Positions 39,807-47,432 of a stretch of 64,000 nucleotides of DNA are shown piece by piece (position 1 is the stretch's first letter; every line of letters begins with the position of its first letter). Source of the stretch: Gemmatimonadaceae bacterium. Its GTDB lineage: Bacteria; Gemmatimonadota; Gemmatimonadetes; Gemmatimonadales; Gemmatimonadaceae. Location: assembly GCA_036273715.1 (NCBI GenBank), contig DASUHB010000033.1:124001-188000 (forward strand). The letters are read 5' to 3'. A program made the position numbers and the translations under genes. The notes under the pieces are model-generated. The model was given only the letters and a program-made list of their open reading frames with translations, did no database searches and had not been told where the DNA came from.

Positions 39807-40645
39807 CATCCCCGGCCGGCGCCGCCGCCGCAGTCGACCGCGCTGCCGCCGCGTTAGGCGCCGGCCTCGGCGATTTCGCGCCCAGGCTCGCGCTCATTCT
39901 TGGTTCCGGCCTCGGCGGGCTCGCGCGCCGGATCGATGCGGTCTTCGACCTGCCCGTCGGAGACGTGCCGGGGTTTCCATCGGCCCGCGTCGAGGGGCAC
40001 GACGGCCGCATCATCGCCGGCTCGCTCGACGGCGTGCAGGTGCTCGCGTTCGCGGGGCGCTCGCACCTGTACGAAGGCCACGAGCCGGCCGTGGCCGCGC
40101 TGCCGGTGCGCATCGCCTATGCGTTAGGCGCGCGGTCGCTCTTCGTGAGCAACGCCGCGGGCGGCATCCGCCCCGCGCTCCGGCCGGGCCACCTGATGAT
40201 CATCCGCGATCACATCAATCTCATGTGCCGCAACCCGCTCGCCGGTCCCGTGGCCCGGCACGAAACGCGGTTCCCCGACATGTCTGCGCCGTACGACGCG
40301 GAGTTCGTCGCGGTGCTGCGCGGCGCGGCCGCACACGCGCGCATCGCGGTCGTCGAAGGCGTGTACGCCGCGGTGCTCGGCCCATCGTACGAGACGCCCG
40401 CCGAAATCCGCATGCTCGAGTGGATGGGCGCCGACGCCGTCGGCATGTCCACCGTCCCGGAGGTGATCGCGGCCCGCGCCCTCGGCATGCGCGTGGCGGG
40501 CGTTTCGCTCATCACCAACCTCGCGGCGGGACGCGGCGGCGCGCCGCTCGACCACGACGAGGTTTTATCCGCCGCCGCCCGCGCCGCGGGCGATGTCGAA
40601 CGCCTCGTCCGCGCCTTCGTCGTCCGGGCGGCGGCCAGCCGTTAG
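39803..40645 (+). CDS. Purine nucleoside phosphorylase (trimeric type)
   Basis: 280 residues, PNP family 2: LILGSGLGGLARRI, FAGRSHLYEGH, VSNAAGGIRP and GMSTVPEVIAA are the phosphate and nucleoside sites; Asn in SLITNLAAG marks the 6-oxopurine-specific trimeric enzymes. Splits inosine and guanosine to base and ribose-1-phosphate. GTG 39803 overlaps the add stop; a second GTG 6 nt upstream is possible. The stop codon lies in a GTTAGGC heptamer whose other strand supplies the thiD stop. Confidence 0.93.
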   Translation: MTSPAGAAAAVDRAAAALGAGLGDFAPRLALILGSGLGGLARRIDAVFDLPVGDVPGFPSARVEGHDGRIIAGSLDGVQVLAFAGRSHLYEGHEPAVAALPVRIAYALGARSLFVSNAAGGIRPALRPGHLMIIRDHINLMCRNPLAGPVARHETRFPDMSAPYDAEFVAVLRGAAAHARIAVVEGVYAAVLGPSYETPAEIRMLEWMGADAVGMSTVPEVIAARALGMRVAGVSLITNLAAGRGGAPLDHDEVLSAAARAAGDVERLVRAFVVRAAASR

Positions 40646-41424
40646 GCGAAGTGGTTGAGCGGCCCCCGTCCGGCGCCGAGGCCGGGCGCGCCGGCAATCG
40701 CGCGGTGCACGAAGTCGAGCGACGTCTCCACCGCCCGCTCGAGCGGCACGCCTAACGCAAGGTGCGCGGCGATGGCCGCCGACAACGTGCAGCCGGTCCC
40801 GTGGGTGTGCCGCGAATCGATCCGCCGGTGGCGGAACACACGCACGACACCCCGCGCGCCGTCGAACAACACGTCCGCCACCTCGGCGCCGGCGGCATGG
40901 CCCCCCTTCACCAGCGCGGCCGGCGCGCCTTCCTCCACCAGCCGGCGCGCCGCCCGCTCCTGGTCGGACACGCTCGCCACCCCCTCGCCCGTCAGCACCA
41001 TTGCCTCTTCTATGTTAGGCGTGATGAGATCGCAGACCGGCAGCAACGCCGACCGCAGCACGCCGACGGCGTCCCGCTCGAGCAGCGCGTCGCCGGAGGA
41101 TGCCACCATCACCGGATCGAGCACGTAAGGGTGCAGCGCATGCGCCGTGATCGACGCGGCCGCTGCCGCGATCACGGCCGCCGTGCCTAACATCCCGCTC
41201 TTGACCGCATCCGGACGCAGGTCCGTCGCCACCGCCTCGATCTGCGCCGCAACCAGCGCCGCCGGCAGCGCCATCCACTCCCGTACGCCCTCGGTGTTCT
41301 GCGCCGTCACCGCGGTGATGGCCGACGTCCCGAAAACGCCGAACCGGTGAAAGGTCTTGAGGTCCGCCTGAATGCCGGCCCCGCCGCCCGAGTCCGAGCC
41401 CGCTATCGTGAGCACGATCCGCAT
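40642..41424 (-). CDS. thiD: Hydroxymethylpyrimidine (phosphate) kinase
   Basis: 260 residues, ribokinase fold. TIAGSDSGGGAGIQADLKTF is the substrate-binding start; DPVMVASSGDALL and HTHGTGCTLSAAIAAHL (anion hole and catalytic Asp region) are typical ThiD. Phosphorylates HMP and HMP-P for thiamine synthesis. ATG 41424 begins MRIVLTIAGSD; the frame extends nine codons upstream. Converges on the phosphorylase with a 4-nt stop overlap. Confidence 0.93.
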   Translation of the reverse strand: MRIVLTIAGSDSGGGAGIQADLKTFHRFGVFGTSAITAVTAQNTEGVREWMALPAALVAAQIEAVATDLRPDAVKSGMLGTAAVIAAAAASITAHALHPYVLDPVMVASSGDALLERDAVGVLRSALLPVCDLITPNIEEAMVLTGEGVASVSDQERAARRLVEEGAPAALVKGGHAAGAEVADVLFDGARGVVRVFRHRRIDSRHTHGTGCTLSAAIAAHLALGVPLERAVETSLDFVHRAIAGAPGLGAGRGPLNHFA

Positions 41425-41547
41425 GGCGTATGATGCGCCGCGCCCGGACACCCAACAACCGGCCGCGTGACGATGCCTCCCGCTCGACCGTCAACCAGAT
41501 CAGGCAGTTACTCGTCGTCCTAACCACGGCACGCCACCGAGTTCGCC

Positions 41548-42447
41548 ATGAATACGCCCCGCACCAACGTCCTGATCATCGCCGACCGGCTCGACGGAGC
41601 ACAGGCGCTGACGCAGCGCCTCGAGCCGGCCGATTCGCTCACGCCTGGATTCGAGGTGCTCCAACCGCCTCTCGCGCCGGCGGAGGGTATCTCCAGATTG
41701 GCGCGCGGCGGAGTCGACGTGCTCGTCCTCGATGTCACCGGATCCGAAGACGCCGGTCTCGACACCGTACGCCGGGCGCGCTTCGAGGCGCCGGACATCC
41801 CCGTGGTGATGCTCGCGCCTCCCGGCACCTCCAGCGAATCGATCGGCCTGCGGGCTGCCGAAGCCGGAGCGCAGGATGTTGTCACCCGCGACCAACTCGA
41901 TGCCGGCGACCTCCGCCGCGTTCTCCGCTACGCCATCGAGCGGCATCGCCTGCAAGCCACGCTGCGCCAGCTCGCATTGAGCGACGAGCTGACCGGCCTC
42001 TACAATCGGCGCGGCTTTCTCGCGCTCTGCGAGCACCATCTCAAGCTCGCCCACCGCATGCGTGGGCTCATGCTGGCTGTCGTCGACATCGATCGGCTGC
42101 GCGATATCAACGAGCGATTCGGCCGCGATGAGGGCGACCGCGCGATCGTCGCCGCGGCGAGTGCGCTGCGCAGCACGTTTCGCGCATCGGATGTGGTGTG
42201 CCGCCTGGCGGGCGATGACTTCGCGACGCTCGTGCTCGATGCCACCGACGACGCGCTGCACGCCGTCGCGCCCCGCCTCCGGGCCTGCGTCGGGCGCCAG
42301 AACGCCGCCCAACGGGATCGTGCCTACGCGCTGTCGCTCACCATGGGCGTCGTGCGATTCGAGCCGCATGCCGTGCCGCCCATCGAGGAGCTCCTGGTGC
42401 GCGCCGGCGAAGCGCTCGCGACGCGCAAGGCGGCGCGCGTGGTCTAA
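41548..42447 (+). CDS. Receiver-GGDEF protein with altered active-site motif
   Basis: 299 residues. Residues about 4-125 form a receiver domain (VLIIADRLDGA, VLVLDVTGSED with the phospho-Asp, PVVMLAPPGT). Residues about 145-299 form a GGDEF domain (LALSDELTGLYNRRGFLALCEH, VVDIDRLRDINERFG). The signature is AGDDF (about 221-225) instead of GGDEF/GGEEF; the catalytic Glu is Asp. This may be a weak or inactive cyclase acting as a c-di-GMP or GTP sensor. The only GGDEF in the window, which also holds a c-di-GMP riboswitch. Confidence 0.85.
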   Translation: MNTPRTNVLIIADRLDGAQALTQRLEPADSLTPGFEVLQPPLAPAEGISRLARGGVDVLVLDVTGSEDAGLDTVRRARFEAPDIPVVMLAPPGTSSESIGLRAAEAGAQDVVTRDQLDAGDLRRVLRYAIERHRLQATLRQLALSDELTGLYNRRGFLALCEHHLKLAHRMRGLMLAVVDIDRLRDINERFGRDEGDRAIVAAASALRSTFRASDVVCRLAGDDFATLVLDATDDALHAVAPRLRACVGRQNAAQRDRAYALSLTMGVVRFEPHAVPPIEELLVRAGEALATRKAARVV

Positions 42448-43229
42448 GGCTTGGGCAGTCCCTTCACCCGGTTCTGAAAATCGTGGAACGCCTGCGTGTC
42501 TTGCGTTAGGCCTTTGAGCACCGAGGGATCGATTTTGTCGATGAGCCGCTGGGTATCCGCGATGCGGCTCTGGTCGCTCGGGTGATCCGCGAACCAGTTT
42601 TCCACGGCCGACGGATTCGACTTCTGCTCCGACAGCATCTTCTGAAACATCTCCGGCAGCCCATGCGGATCGATGCCCGCACGCGTCACGTACGTCACGG
42701 CGCTCTCGTCTGCCTGCTGCTCGTCTTCCCGGCTGAACTTTGCGAACACCGCGGTTCCGGCGACGTTGATCGCCGCGCCCGTCGTCGGATCCTTGCAGAC
42801 GTTGGTCAGGATGCAGCCCACGGCCAATCCAACGCTGGCGCCTTCCTCCTTCTGCATTAGCTTCACCGAGTGACGGTGAATCACGTGGCCGATCTCATGG
42901 CCCAATACCCCTGCCAGCTCGTCCATCTTGTCCGCCTGCTCGATCAGTCCCCTGTTCACGTAGATGTACCCGCCGGGAACGGCGAACGCGTTCACTTCCG
43001 GGCTATTCACCACGTAGAAATGCCACTCCAGGTTCCGATTGTCCGATAGCTTCGCAATGGAATCGCCGAGCGTATTCACATACCGGTTGACCTCGGCGTC
43101 CTGGATGATCGGGAGCTGTTTGTTGATCTCCGCCGACTGCTGCTGGCCCATCTGAACTTCCTGCTGCGTCGACATCGTCGCGCAACCGCAGAGCAGCACA
43201 CACAATCCGCCGCGTATCACTCGCCGCAT
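42444..43229 (-). CDS. M48-family metalloprotease lipoprotein
   Basis: 261 residues. Lipoprotein signal VLLCGCATMS; zinc motif HEIGHVIHRHS with the third ligand in EQQADESAVTY. Resembles BepA/LoiP-type outer-membrane quality-control proteases (VNSPEVNAFAVPGGYIYVNRGL is characteristic). ATG 43229 is favoured since the signal starts there; an ATG eight codons earlier is possible. Converges on the GGDEF gene with overlapping stops. Confidence 0.9.
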   Translation of the reverse strand: MRRVIRGGLCVLLCGCATMSTQQEVQMGQQQSAEINKQLPIIQDAEVNRYVNTLGDSIAKLSDNRNLEWHFYVVNSPEVNAFAVPGGYIYVNRGLIEQADKMDELAGVLGHEIGHVIHRHSVKLMQKEEGASVGLAVGCILTNVCKDPTTGAAINVAGTAVFAKFSREDEQQADESAVTYVTRAGIDPHGLPEMFQKMLSEQKSNPSAVENWFADHPSDQSRIADTQRLIDKIDPSVLKGLTQDTQAFHDFQNRVKGLPKP

Positions 43230-43300
43230 GGCATGCCCCCAATTCGAATCCATCCGGTGCCTGGGCAAGAGCCGTTCCGCCCGCTTCACAAGTCACGAAG

Positions 43301-44059
43301 GTGAAGCTGCTTAGCATCGCGCGGGACCTGAAGCGCCGTCGGGCGCGCGAGCGCCAAACGCGGTTTGTCGCCGAGGGCATCCGAAGCGTCGAGGAATTAT
43401 TGCGCTCACCTCTCACGGTGGACGGTGCGCTCGTCTCGCCGGCACTCGGCGCGACGCCGCGCGGTGCCGCGCTCCTCGAGTCGATGCGCGCCGCGAGCGT
43501 GACAATCCTCGACGTCAGCCAAACGGACTTTGCGAGCGCATCCAGCACCGATGCTCCTCAAGGCGTCCTCGCCATTGGCCAGATTCCCGAGCGCGATGTG
43601 TCAGCGCTGACGTTCACCCACCGCCCTCGCGTGCTGGTCCTGGATGGCGTACAGGATCCCGGCAACGTCGGCACCCTGCTCCGAACCGCTGCCGCGTTCG
43701 GCGTCGACGCCACGCTCGCCATGCCTGACACGGTTGACCTGTGGAATGCCAAAGTCGTCCGTAGCGCAATGGGCGCGCTGTTCAGGCACCAGGCGCTCGC
43801 GTGCGACTGGGACGCATTCGACGCCTTACGGACCACGCAACACCTGCAATGTTGGGCCGCGGATGCTTCGGGTGAGCCCGTCGATCAGGTACGGGGCGAG
43901 CGCGCGATGGCGCTTGTCGTCGGCAACGAAGGCGCGGGTCTCTCGAACCAGACGCGCGCGCGCGCCGACCGGCGCGTCGCCATTCCGATTTCCGCGGACG
44001 TCGAGTCGCTCAACGTTGCCGTCGCAGCGGGCATTCTCCTCTACCAACTCCGTCCGTGA
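43301..44059 (+). CDS. TrmH/SpoU-family RNA 2'-O-methyltransferase
   Basis: 252 residues. N-terminal RNA-binding region (FVAEGIRSVEELL), then the SPOUT knot: LVLDGVQDPGNVGTLLRTAA (motif 1), LVVGNEGAGLS (motif 2) and IPISADVESLNVAVAAGILLY (motif 3). SAM-dependent ribose methylation of rRNA or tRNA; the exact target (23S G2251-type versus tRNA) is not decided by sequence. GTG start; the last codon overlaps the start of the next gene (GTGA). Confidence 0.9.
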   Translation: MKLLSIARDLKRRRARERQTRFVAEGIRSVEELLRSPLTVDGALVSPALGATPRGAALLESMRAASVTILDVSQTDFASASSTDAPQGVLAIGQIPERDVSALTFTHRPRVLVLDGVQDPGNVGTLLRTAAAFGVDATLAMPDTVDLWNAKVVRSAMGALFRHQALACDWDAFDALRTTQHLQCWAADASGEPVDQVRGERAMALVVGNEGAGLSNQTRARADRRVAIPISADVESLNVAVAAGILLYQLRP

Positions 44060-44901
44060 TTCAAGGCTCCGCCGCCGGTGTTTCGGTCTTGTCGGGCGTT
44101 TCCGCCTTCGTGCTTGGCGCCATCTTCGGCTCCTTCCTCAACGTGTGCGTCGCGAGGTGGCCGAAAGAGCTGTCGGTGGTGAGTCCGCGCTCCCGCTGTC
44201 CGCGGTGCGGGCACCAGATCACGTGGTGGGAAAACATTCCGATAGTGAGCTGGCTGCTGCTGCGGGCAAAGTGCCGCGGCTGCAAGCAACCGATCTCCGC
44301 CGTGTATCCGTTGGTCGAGCTGGTGGTTGCGTTGGGCTGGCTGGCCGCGCTGCTCGAATTCGGCCCCACGCTCACGGCGCTTCGCGTCGCGGTATTCGGC
44401 ACGATCCTGCTCGGCATCATGCTCACCGATGCGACGGCGTATGTCATCCCCGATGGGTTCACGGCGTTCGGGGTGGTCTGGGCGCTGGTGATGGCCATTG
44501 CAGCCGCCGTGATGCGCGAAACTTCGGTGTTCGCCAACCTGTATGATTCAGCGATAGGGGCGTGTGTCGGCGCGGGCGTGATCGCCATCGCCGGATGGCT
44601 GGGCGAGATGGCGTTCAAGAAGGAAGCGATGGGATTTGGCGACGTGACGCTCATGGCAATGGTGGGTGCGCATTTGGGCATCGGGCGCACGTTCCTCACG
44701 GTATTTTTCGGTGCCGCGCTGGGCGCGGTCATTTTCTTGTTGGTGGTGTTTCCGATCGGGTACGTGCGCAGCCGGCGTGCCGGTGTGGAGTTCGACGCGC
44801 CGCTCGTTCCATTCGGCGTGTTTCTGGCCCCGGCGGCCATGATCGCGCTTTTGTGGGGCGGTCCGCTCATCAACTGGTATCGAGGACTCACGGGACTCTA
44901 A
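44056..44901 (+). CDS. pilD: Prepilin peptidase / N-methyltransferase (type IV pili or type II secretion)
   Basis: 281 residues, about seven membrane helices. The N-terminal cytoplasmic loop has the Cys-tetrad CPRCGHQ...CRGC; GSFLNVCVARWPKEL is the family start. Aspartyl protease residues: LTDATAYVIPDGFT and GFGDVTLMAMVG. Cleaves and methylates type IV prepilin-like leaders at the inner membrane. GTG 44056 couples to trmH; its stop TAA overlaps the next ATG (TAATG). Confidence 0.93.
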   Translation: MIQGSAAGVSVLSGVSAFVLGAIFGSFLNVCVARWPKELSVVSPRSRCPRCGHQITWWENIPIVSWLLLRAKCRGCKQPISAVYPLVELVVALGWLAALLEFGPTLTALRVAVFGTILLGIMLTDATAYVIPDGFTAFGVVWALVMAIAAAVMRETSVFANLYDSAIGACVGAGVIAIAGWLGEMAFKKEAMGFGDVTLMAMVGAHLGIGRTFLTVFFGAALGAVIFLLVVFPIGYVRSRRAGVEFDAPLVPFGVFLAPAAMIALLWGGPLINWYRGLTGL

Positions 44902-46124
44902 TGCTCGGCGACGTGCTCGGCTCTGATGATCAGGCGCTCGCGCGCACCACACGCGATTTGACGGCGGAGGCTCGTGCCGGCCGCCTCGAGACCGTGCGCT
45001 GCCGCGACGACGAAATCGCGCGCGTCATCGACATCCTGTTGCGCCAGAGCAAGAACAACCCAGCGTTAGTCGGGCCGGCCGGCGTCGGCAAGACCGCCAT
45101 CGCCGAGGGGCTCGCCCAACGGATTGCATCGGGCGACGTGCCGCTCGCGCTGCGCCAGGTCAAACTGCTCGCGCTCGATCACGTCGCGCTGCTCGCCGGT
45201 ACGATGTATCGGGGCCAATACGAGGAGCGCTTGCGCGACATCGTCAGTGCGGCGTCGTCCGATCCGAACATCATTCTGTTCATCGATGAATTGCACAACC
45301 TGATCGGGCAGGGCACCGCGATGGGCGCGGCGATGGATGCGGCGAACATGCTCAAGCCGGCGCTCGTCCGCGGCGAGTTTCGCGTGATCGGCGCGACCAC
45401 ACAGGACGAGTACGATCACTGGGTGCGCGGCGATCCGGCGCTCGAGCGGCGCTTCCAGAAAATCACGGTGCGCGAGCTGTCGGTGGAGCAGACGCTCGAA
45501 GTGCTGCACGCGCGCAAAGAGCGGCTCGAGCGGCACCACAATGTGGCGATCGCCGAAGAAGCGCTCATGGCAAGCGTGGCGCTCACGGACAGGTACATCA
45601 CCGATCGCGCGCGCCCCGACCGTGCGATCGACGCGCTCGATGAAGCCTGCGCGCACACGCAAGCCATCGCGCGCTATCCCACCGATCTCGAGGCGATGAT
45701 CGTGGAGCGCCGCCACCTGGTGCGGCTGGCCGAGCGCGATGTGGTCGCGGCGCCGCGTCCGGCGCCGAGCCCGGTGATGGAGGATGGCACGCCGGTAGAC
45801 GACCCGATCGAGCGGATGGCGCGCGGCGGCATCGCCGCGCTCGAGCGCTTCGGCGCGGAGCTCGAGGCCGCATTCACTGGGCAGCGCGCCGCGACGCCTG
45901 CGCCGGCGGCCGCCGGCGCGTCGGCGCAGCAGCCGCCTAACGGACAGTCCGCGCCGGCGCCGGAGCGCGGGCCGCGCGTCGTCCCGGCGGCGCGCTCGCG
46001 GCTCGCCGCGCTCGAGACCGAGCTCCAGCGCCGTCTGATCGACGCCGGCCTCGTCGTGCGCGGACACGACGTCGCGCGCGTGGTCGCCGTGGCCACCGGA
46101 CTCGACGTGCAATGGACGCCCTGA
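44901..46124 (+). CDS. Clp/Hsp100-type AAA+ ATPase consisting of D1 only
   Basis: 407 residues. D1 motifs of ClpA/B/C are intact: Walker A GPAGVGKTAIAEGLAQRI near 57, pore loop MYRGQYEERLRDIV, Walker B ILFIDELHNLIG near 127, sensor/Arg region GATTQDEYDHWVRG and ALERRFQKI. There is no N-terminal Clp-N repeat and no D2. After a 90-residue Pro/Ala linker the protein ends with HDVARVVAVATGLDVQWTP, matching the D1-D2 linker (IAxVVSxWTGIPV) of full-length Clp proteins and stopping exactly there. No IGF loop for ClpP is seen. Overlaps prepilin peptidase by 1 nt and the metallopeptidase by 13 nt, so it is an intact gene, not a frameshift. Confidence 0.85.
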   Translation: MLGDVLGSDDQALARTTRDLTAEARAGRLETVRCRDDEIARVIDILLRQSKNNPALVGPAGVGKTAIAEGLAQRIASGDVPLALRQVKLLALDHVALLAGTMYRGQYEERLRDIVSAASSDPNIILFIDELHNLIGQGTAMGAAMDAANMLKPALVRGEFRVIGATTQDEYDHWVRGDPALERRFQKITVRELSVEQTLEVLHARKERLERHHNVAIAEEALMASVALTDRYITDRARPDRAIDALDEACAHTQAIARYPTDLEAMIVERRHLVRLAERDVVAAPRPAPSPVMEDGTPVDDPIERMARGGIAALERFGAELEAAFTGQRAATPAPAAAGASAQQPPNGQSAPAPERGPRVVPAARSRLAALETELQRRLIDAGLVVRGHDVARVVAVATGLDVQWTP

Positions 46125-47425
46125 CGGCGGCGCGCTCGACGCTGGCGGCGGCCCTCGTGATCGCCGCCGGCGCCTGCTCGCACAGCGACGCGGCATCGAC
46201 GAACGGGCCGTACGCGCGCCAGGTGGCAGAGGACATCCCCATCATCGAGCGCGGCACCGGACTCAAATTCAAGCGGCCGCCGGTGCTCGAGACGCGCACC
46301 AGAGCGCAGGTTCGCGACTTCCTCGAGGCGCAGTTCACGTCCGACGAGAGCGCTCAGGAGCTGGCCGGCAAGCAGGCGTTCTACAGCCGGTTAGGCCTCA
46401 TTCCCGACACGCTCGATCTCAAGTCGCTATTCATCAATCTGCTGACGGAGCAGGTCGAAGGGTTTTACGATCCGCACACCAAGGTGCTCTACGTCGTCGA
46501 CAGCGCGCCGCCCGAATTCCTCGGCGTCACGATCCAGCACGAGCTGGTGCACGCGCTGCAAGACCAGTACATGAACCTGGATTCGATCAACCAGGTCAAG
46601 CGTCAGAACGATCGCAGCCAGGCGGCAAAGGCGGTGATCGAGGGTCAGGCGATGCTCGTGCCCATTCAGGCGGCGCTCGGTCCGGGCGCCGGGCTCCCGG
46701 GTGGATGGGATCGCGTGCGCGACATGATTCGCGACAGTCGCATGCAAGGCATGGCCGAAATGCGCGCCGCGCCGGAGATCGTCCAGGAGACGTTGATCTT
46801 TCCGTATTTGAGCGGCGCCGAATTCGTGCGGCAGTTCGAGCTGCACATGGCCGGCAAGCAGCCGTACGGTGCGAACATGCCGACGTCCACGTCGGAGATT
46901 CTGCACACCGGCTCGTTCTTTTCTCCGCGGCGCCAGGCGCCGCTGAACATCGCCTTCGCGGCGCCAGCCGCGGGCAAGGTCACGTACGACGACAACCTCG
47001 GCGAATTCGAGACGCGGATCTACCTGATGCAGTTCCTGCAGGATCAGAATTCGTCGATGCGGGTGGCCGCCGGTTGGGCAGGGGACCGCTACGAGGTGAT
47101 CAAGTTCCCCTCGGGGGTCGGCGTGGCATGGCTCACGCTCTGGAACACGACCTTTCAAGCGGGAGAATTCGGCAGCGACGCCGAGGCCATCATCGCCCGC
47201 CGTTTCAAGAACCCGGCCGGCAAGGACACTCCGTTAGGCAAGGTGTTCGAGCTGCCTGGCGACCGCACGGTGACGATCTGGGGCGGGACGGTGGCCGGCC
47301 ATGCGGCCGTGCTGTACACCGATTTCCCCGCCGGCGAGTCCCCGAACGTCGTGCGCGCCGCCCAGGCGCACGTGAGCGTCTGCCCGGCGACGGGGCCGTG
47401 TCCGGCCGCCGATTCGACGCGCTGA
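46112..47425 (+). CDS. HExxH lipoprotein, putative gluzincin metallopeptidase
   Basis: 437 residues. Lipoprotein signal ending in AAGACSHSD. The zinc motif IQHELVHALQDQY has His143, Glu144 and His147; VIEGQAMLV about 33 residues later gives an EGxA-type third ligand, the gluzincin arrangement. FYDPHTKVLYVV precedes it. The C-terminal 150 residues are beta-rich with two Cys. I do not recognise a named family. It overlaps the D1-only Clp gene by 13 nt and so is probably co-expressed, though the ATPase is cytoplasmic and this protein envelope-anchored. Confidence 0.75.
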   Translation: MDALTAARSTLAAALVIAAGACSHSDAASTNGPYARQVAEDIPIIERGTGLKFKRPPVLETRTRAQVRDFLEAQFTSDESAQELAGKQAFYSRLGLIPDTLDLKSLFINLLTEQVEGFYDPHTKVLYVVDSAPPEFLGVTIQHELVHALQDQYMNLDSINQVKRQNDRSQAAKAVIEGQAMLVPIQAALGPGAGLPGGWDRVRDMIRDSRMQGMAEMRAAPEIVQETLIFPYLSGAEFVRQFELHMAGKQPYGANMPTSTSEILHTGSFFSPRRQAPLNIAFAAPAAGKVTYDDNLGEFETRIYLMQFLQDQNSSMRVAAGWAGDRYEVIKFPSGVGVAWLTLWNTTFQAGEFGSDAEAIIARRFKNPAGKDTPLGKVFELPGDRTVTIWGGTVAGHAAVLYTDFPAGESPNVVRAAQAHVSVCPATGPCPAADSTR

Positions 47426-47432
47426 CTGTCCG

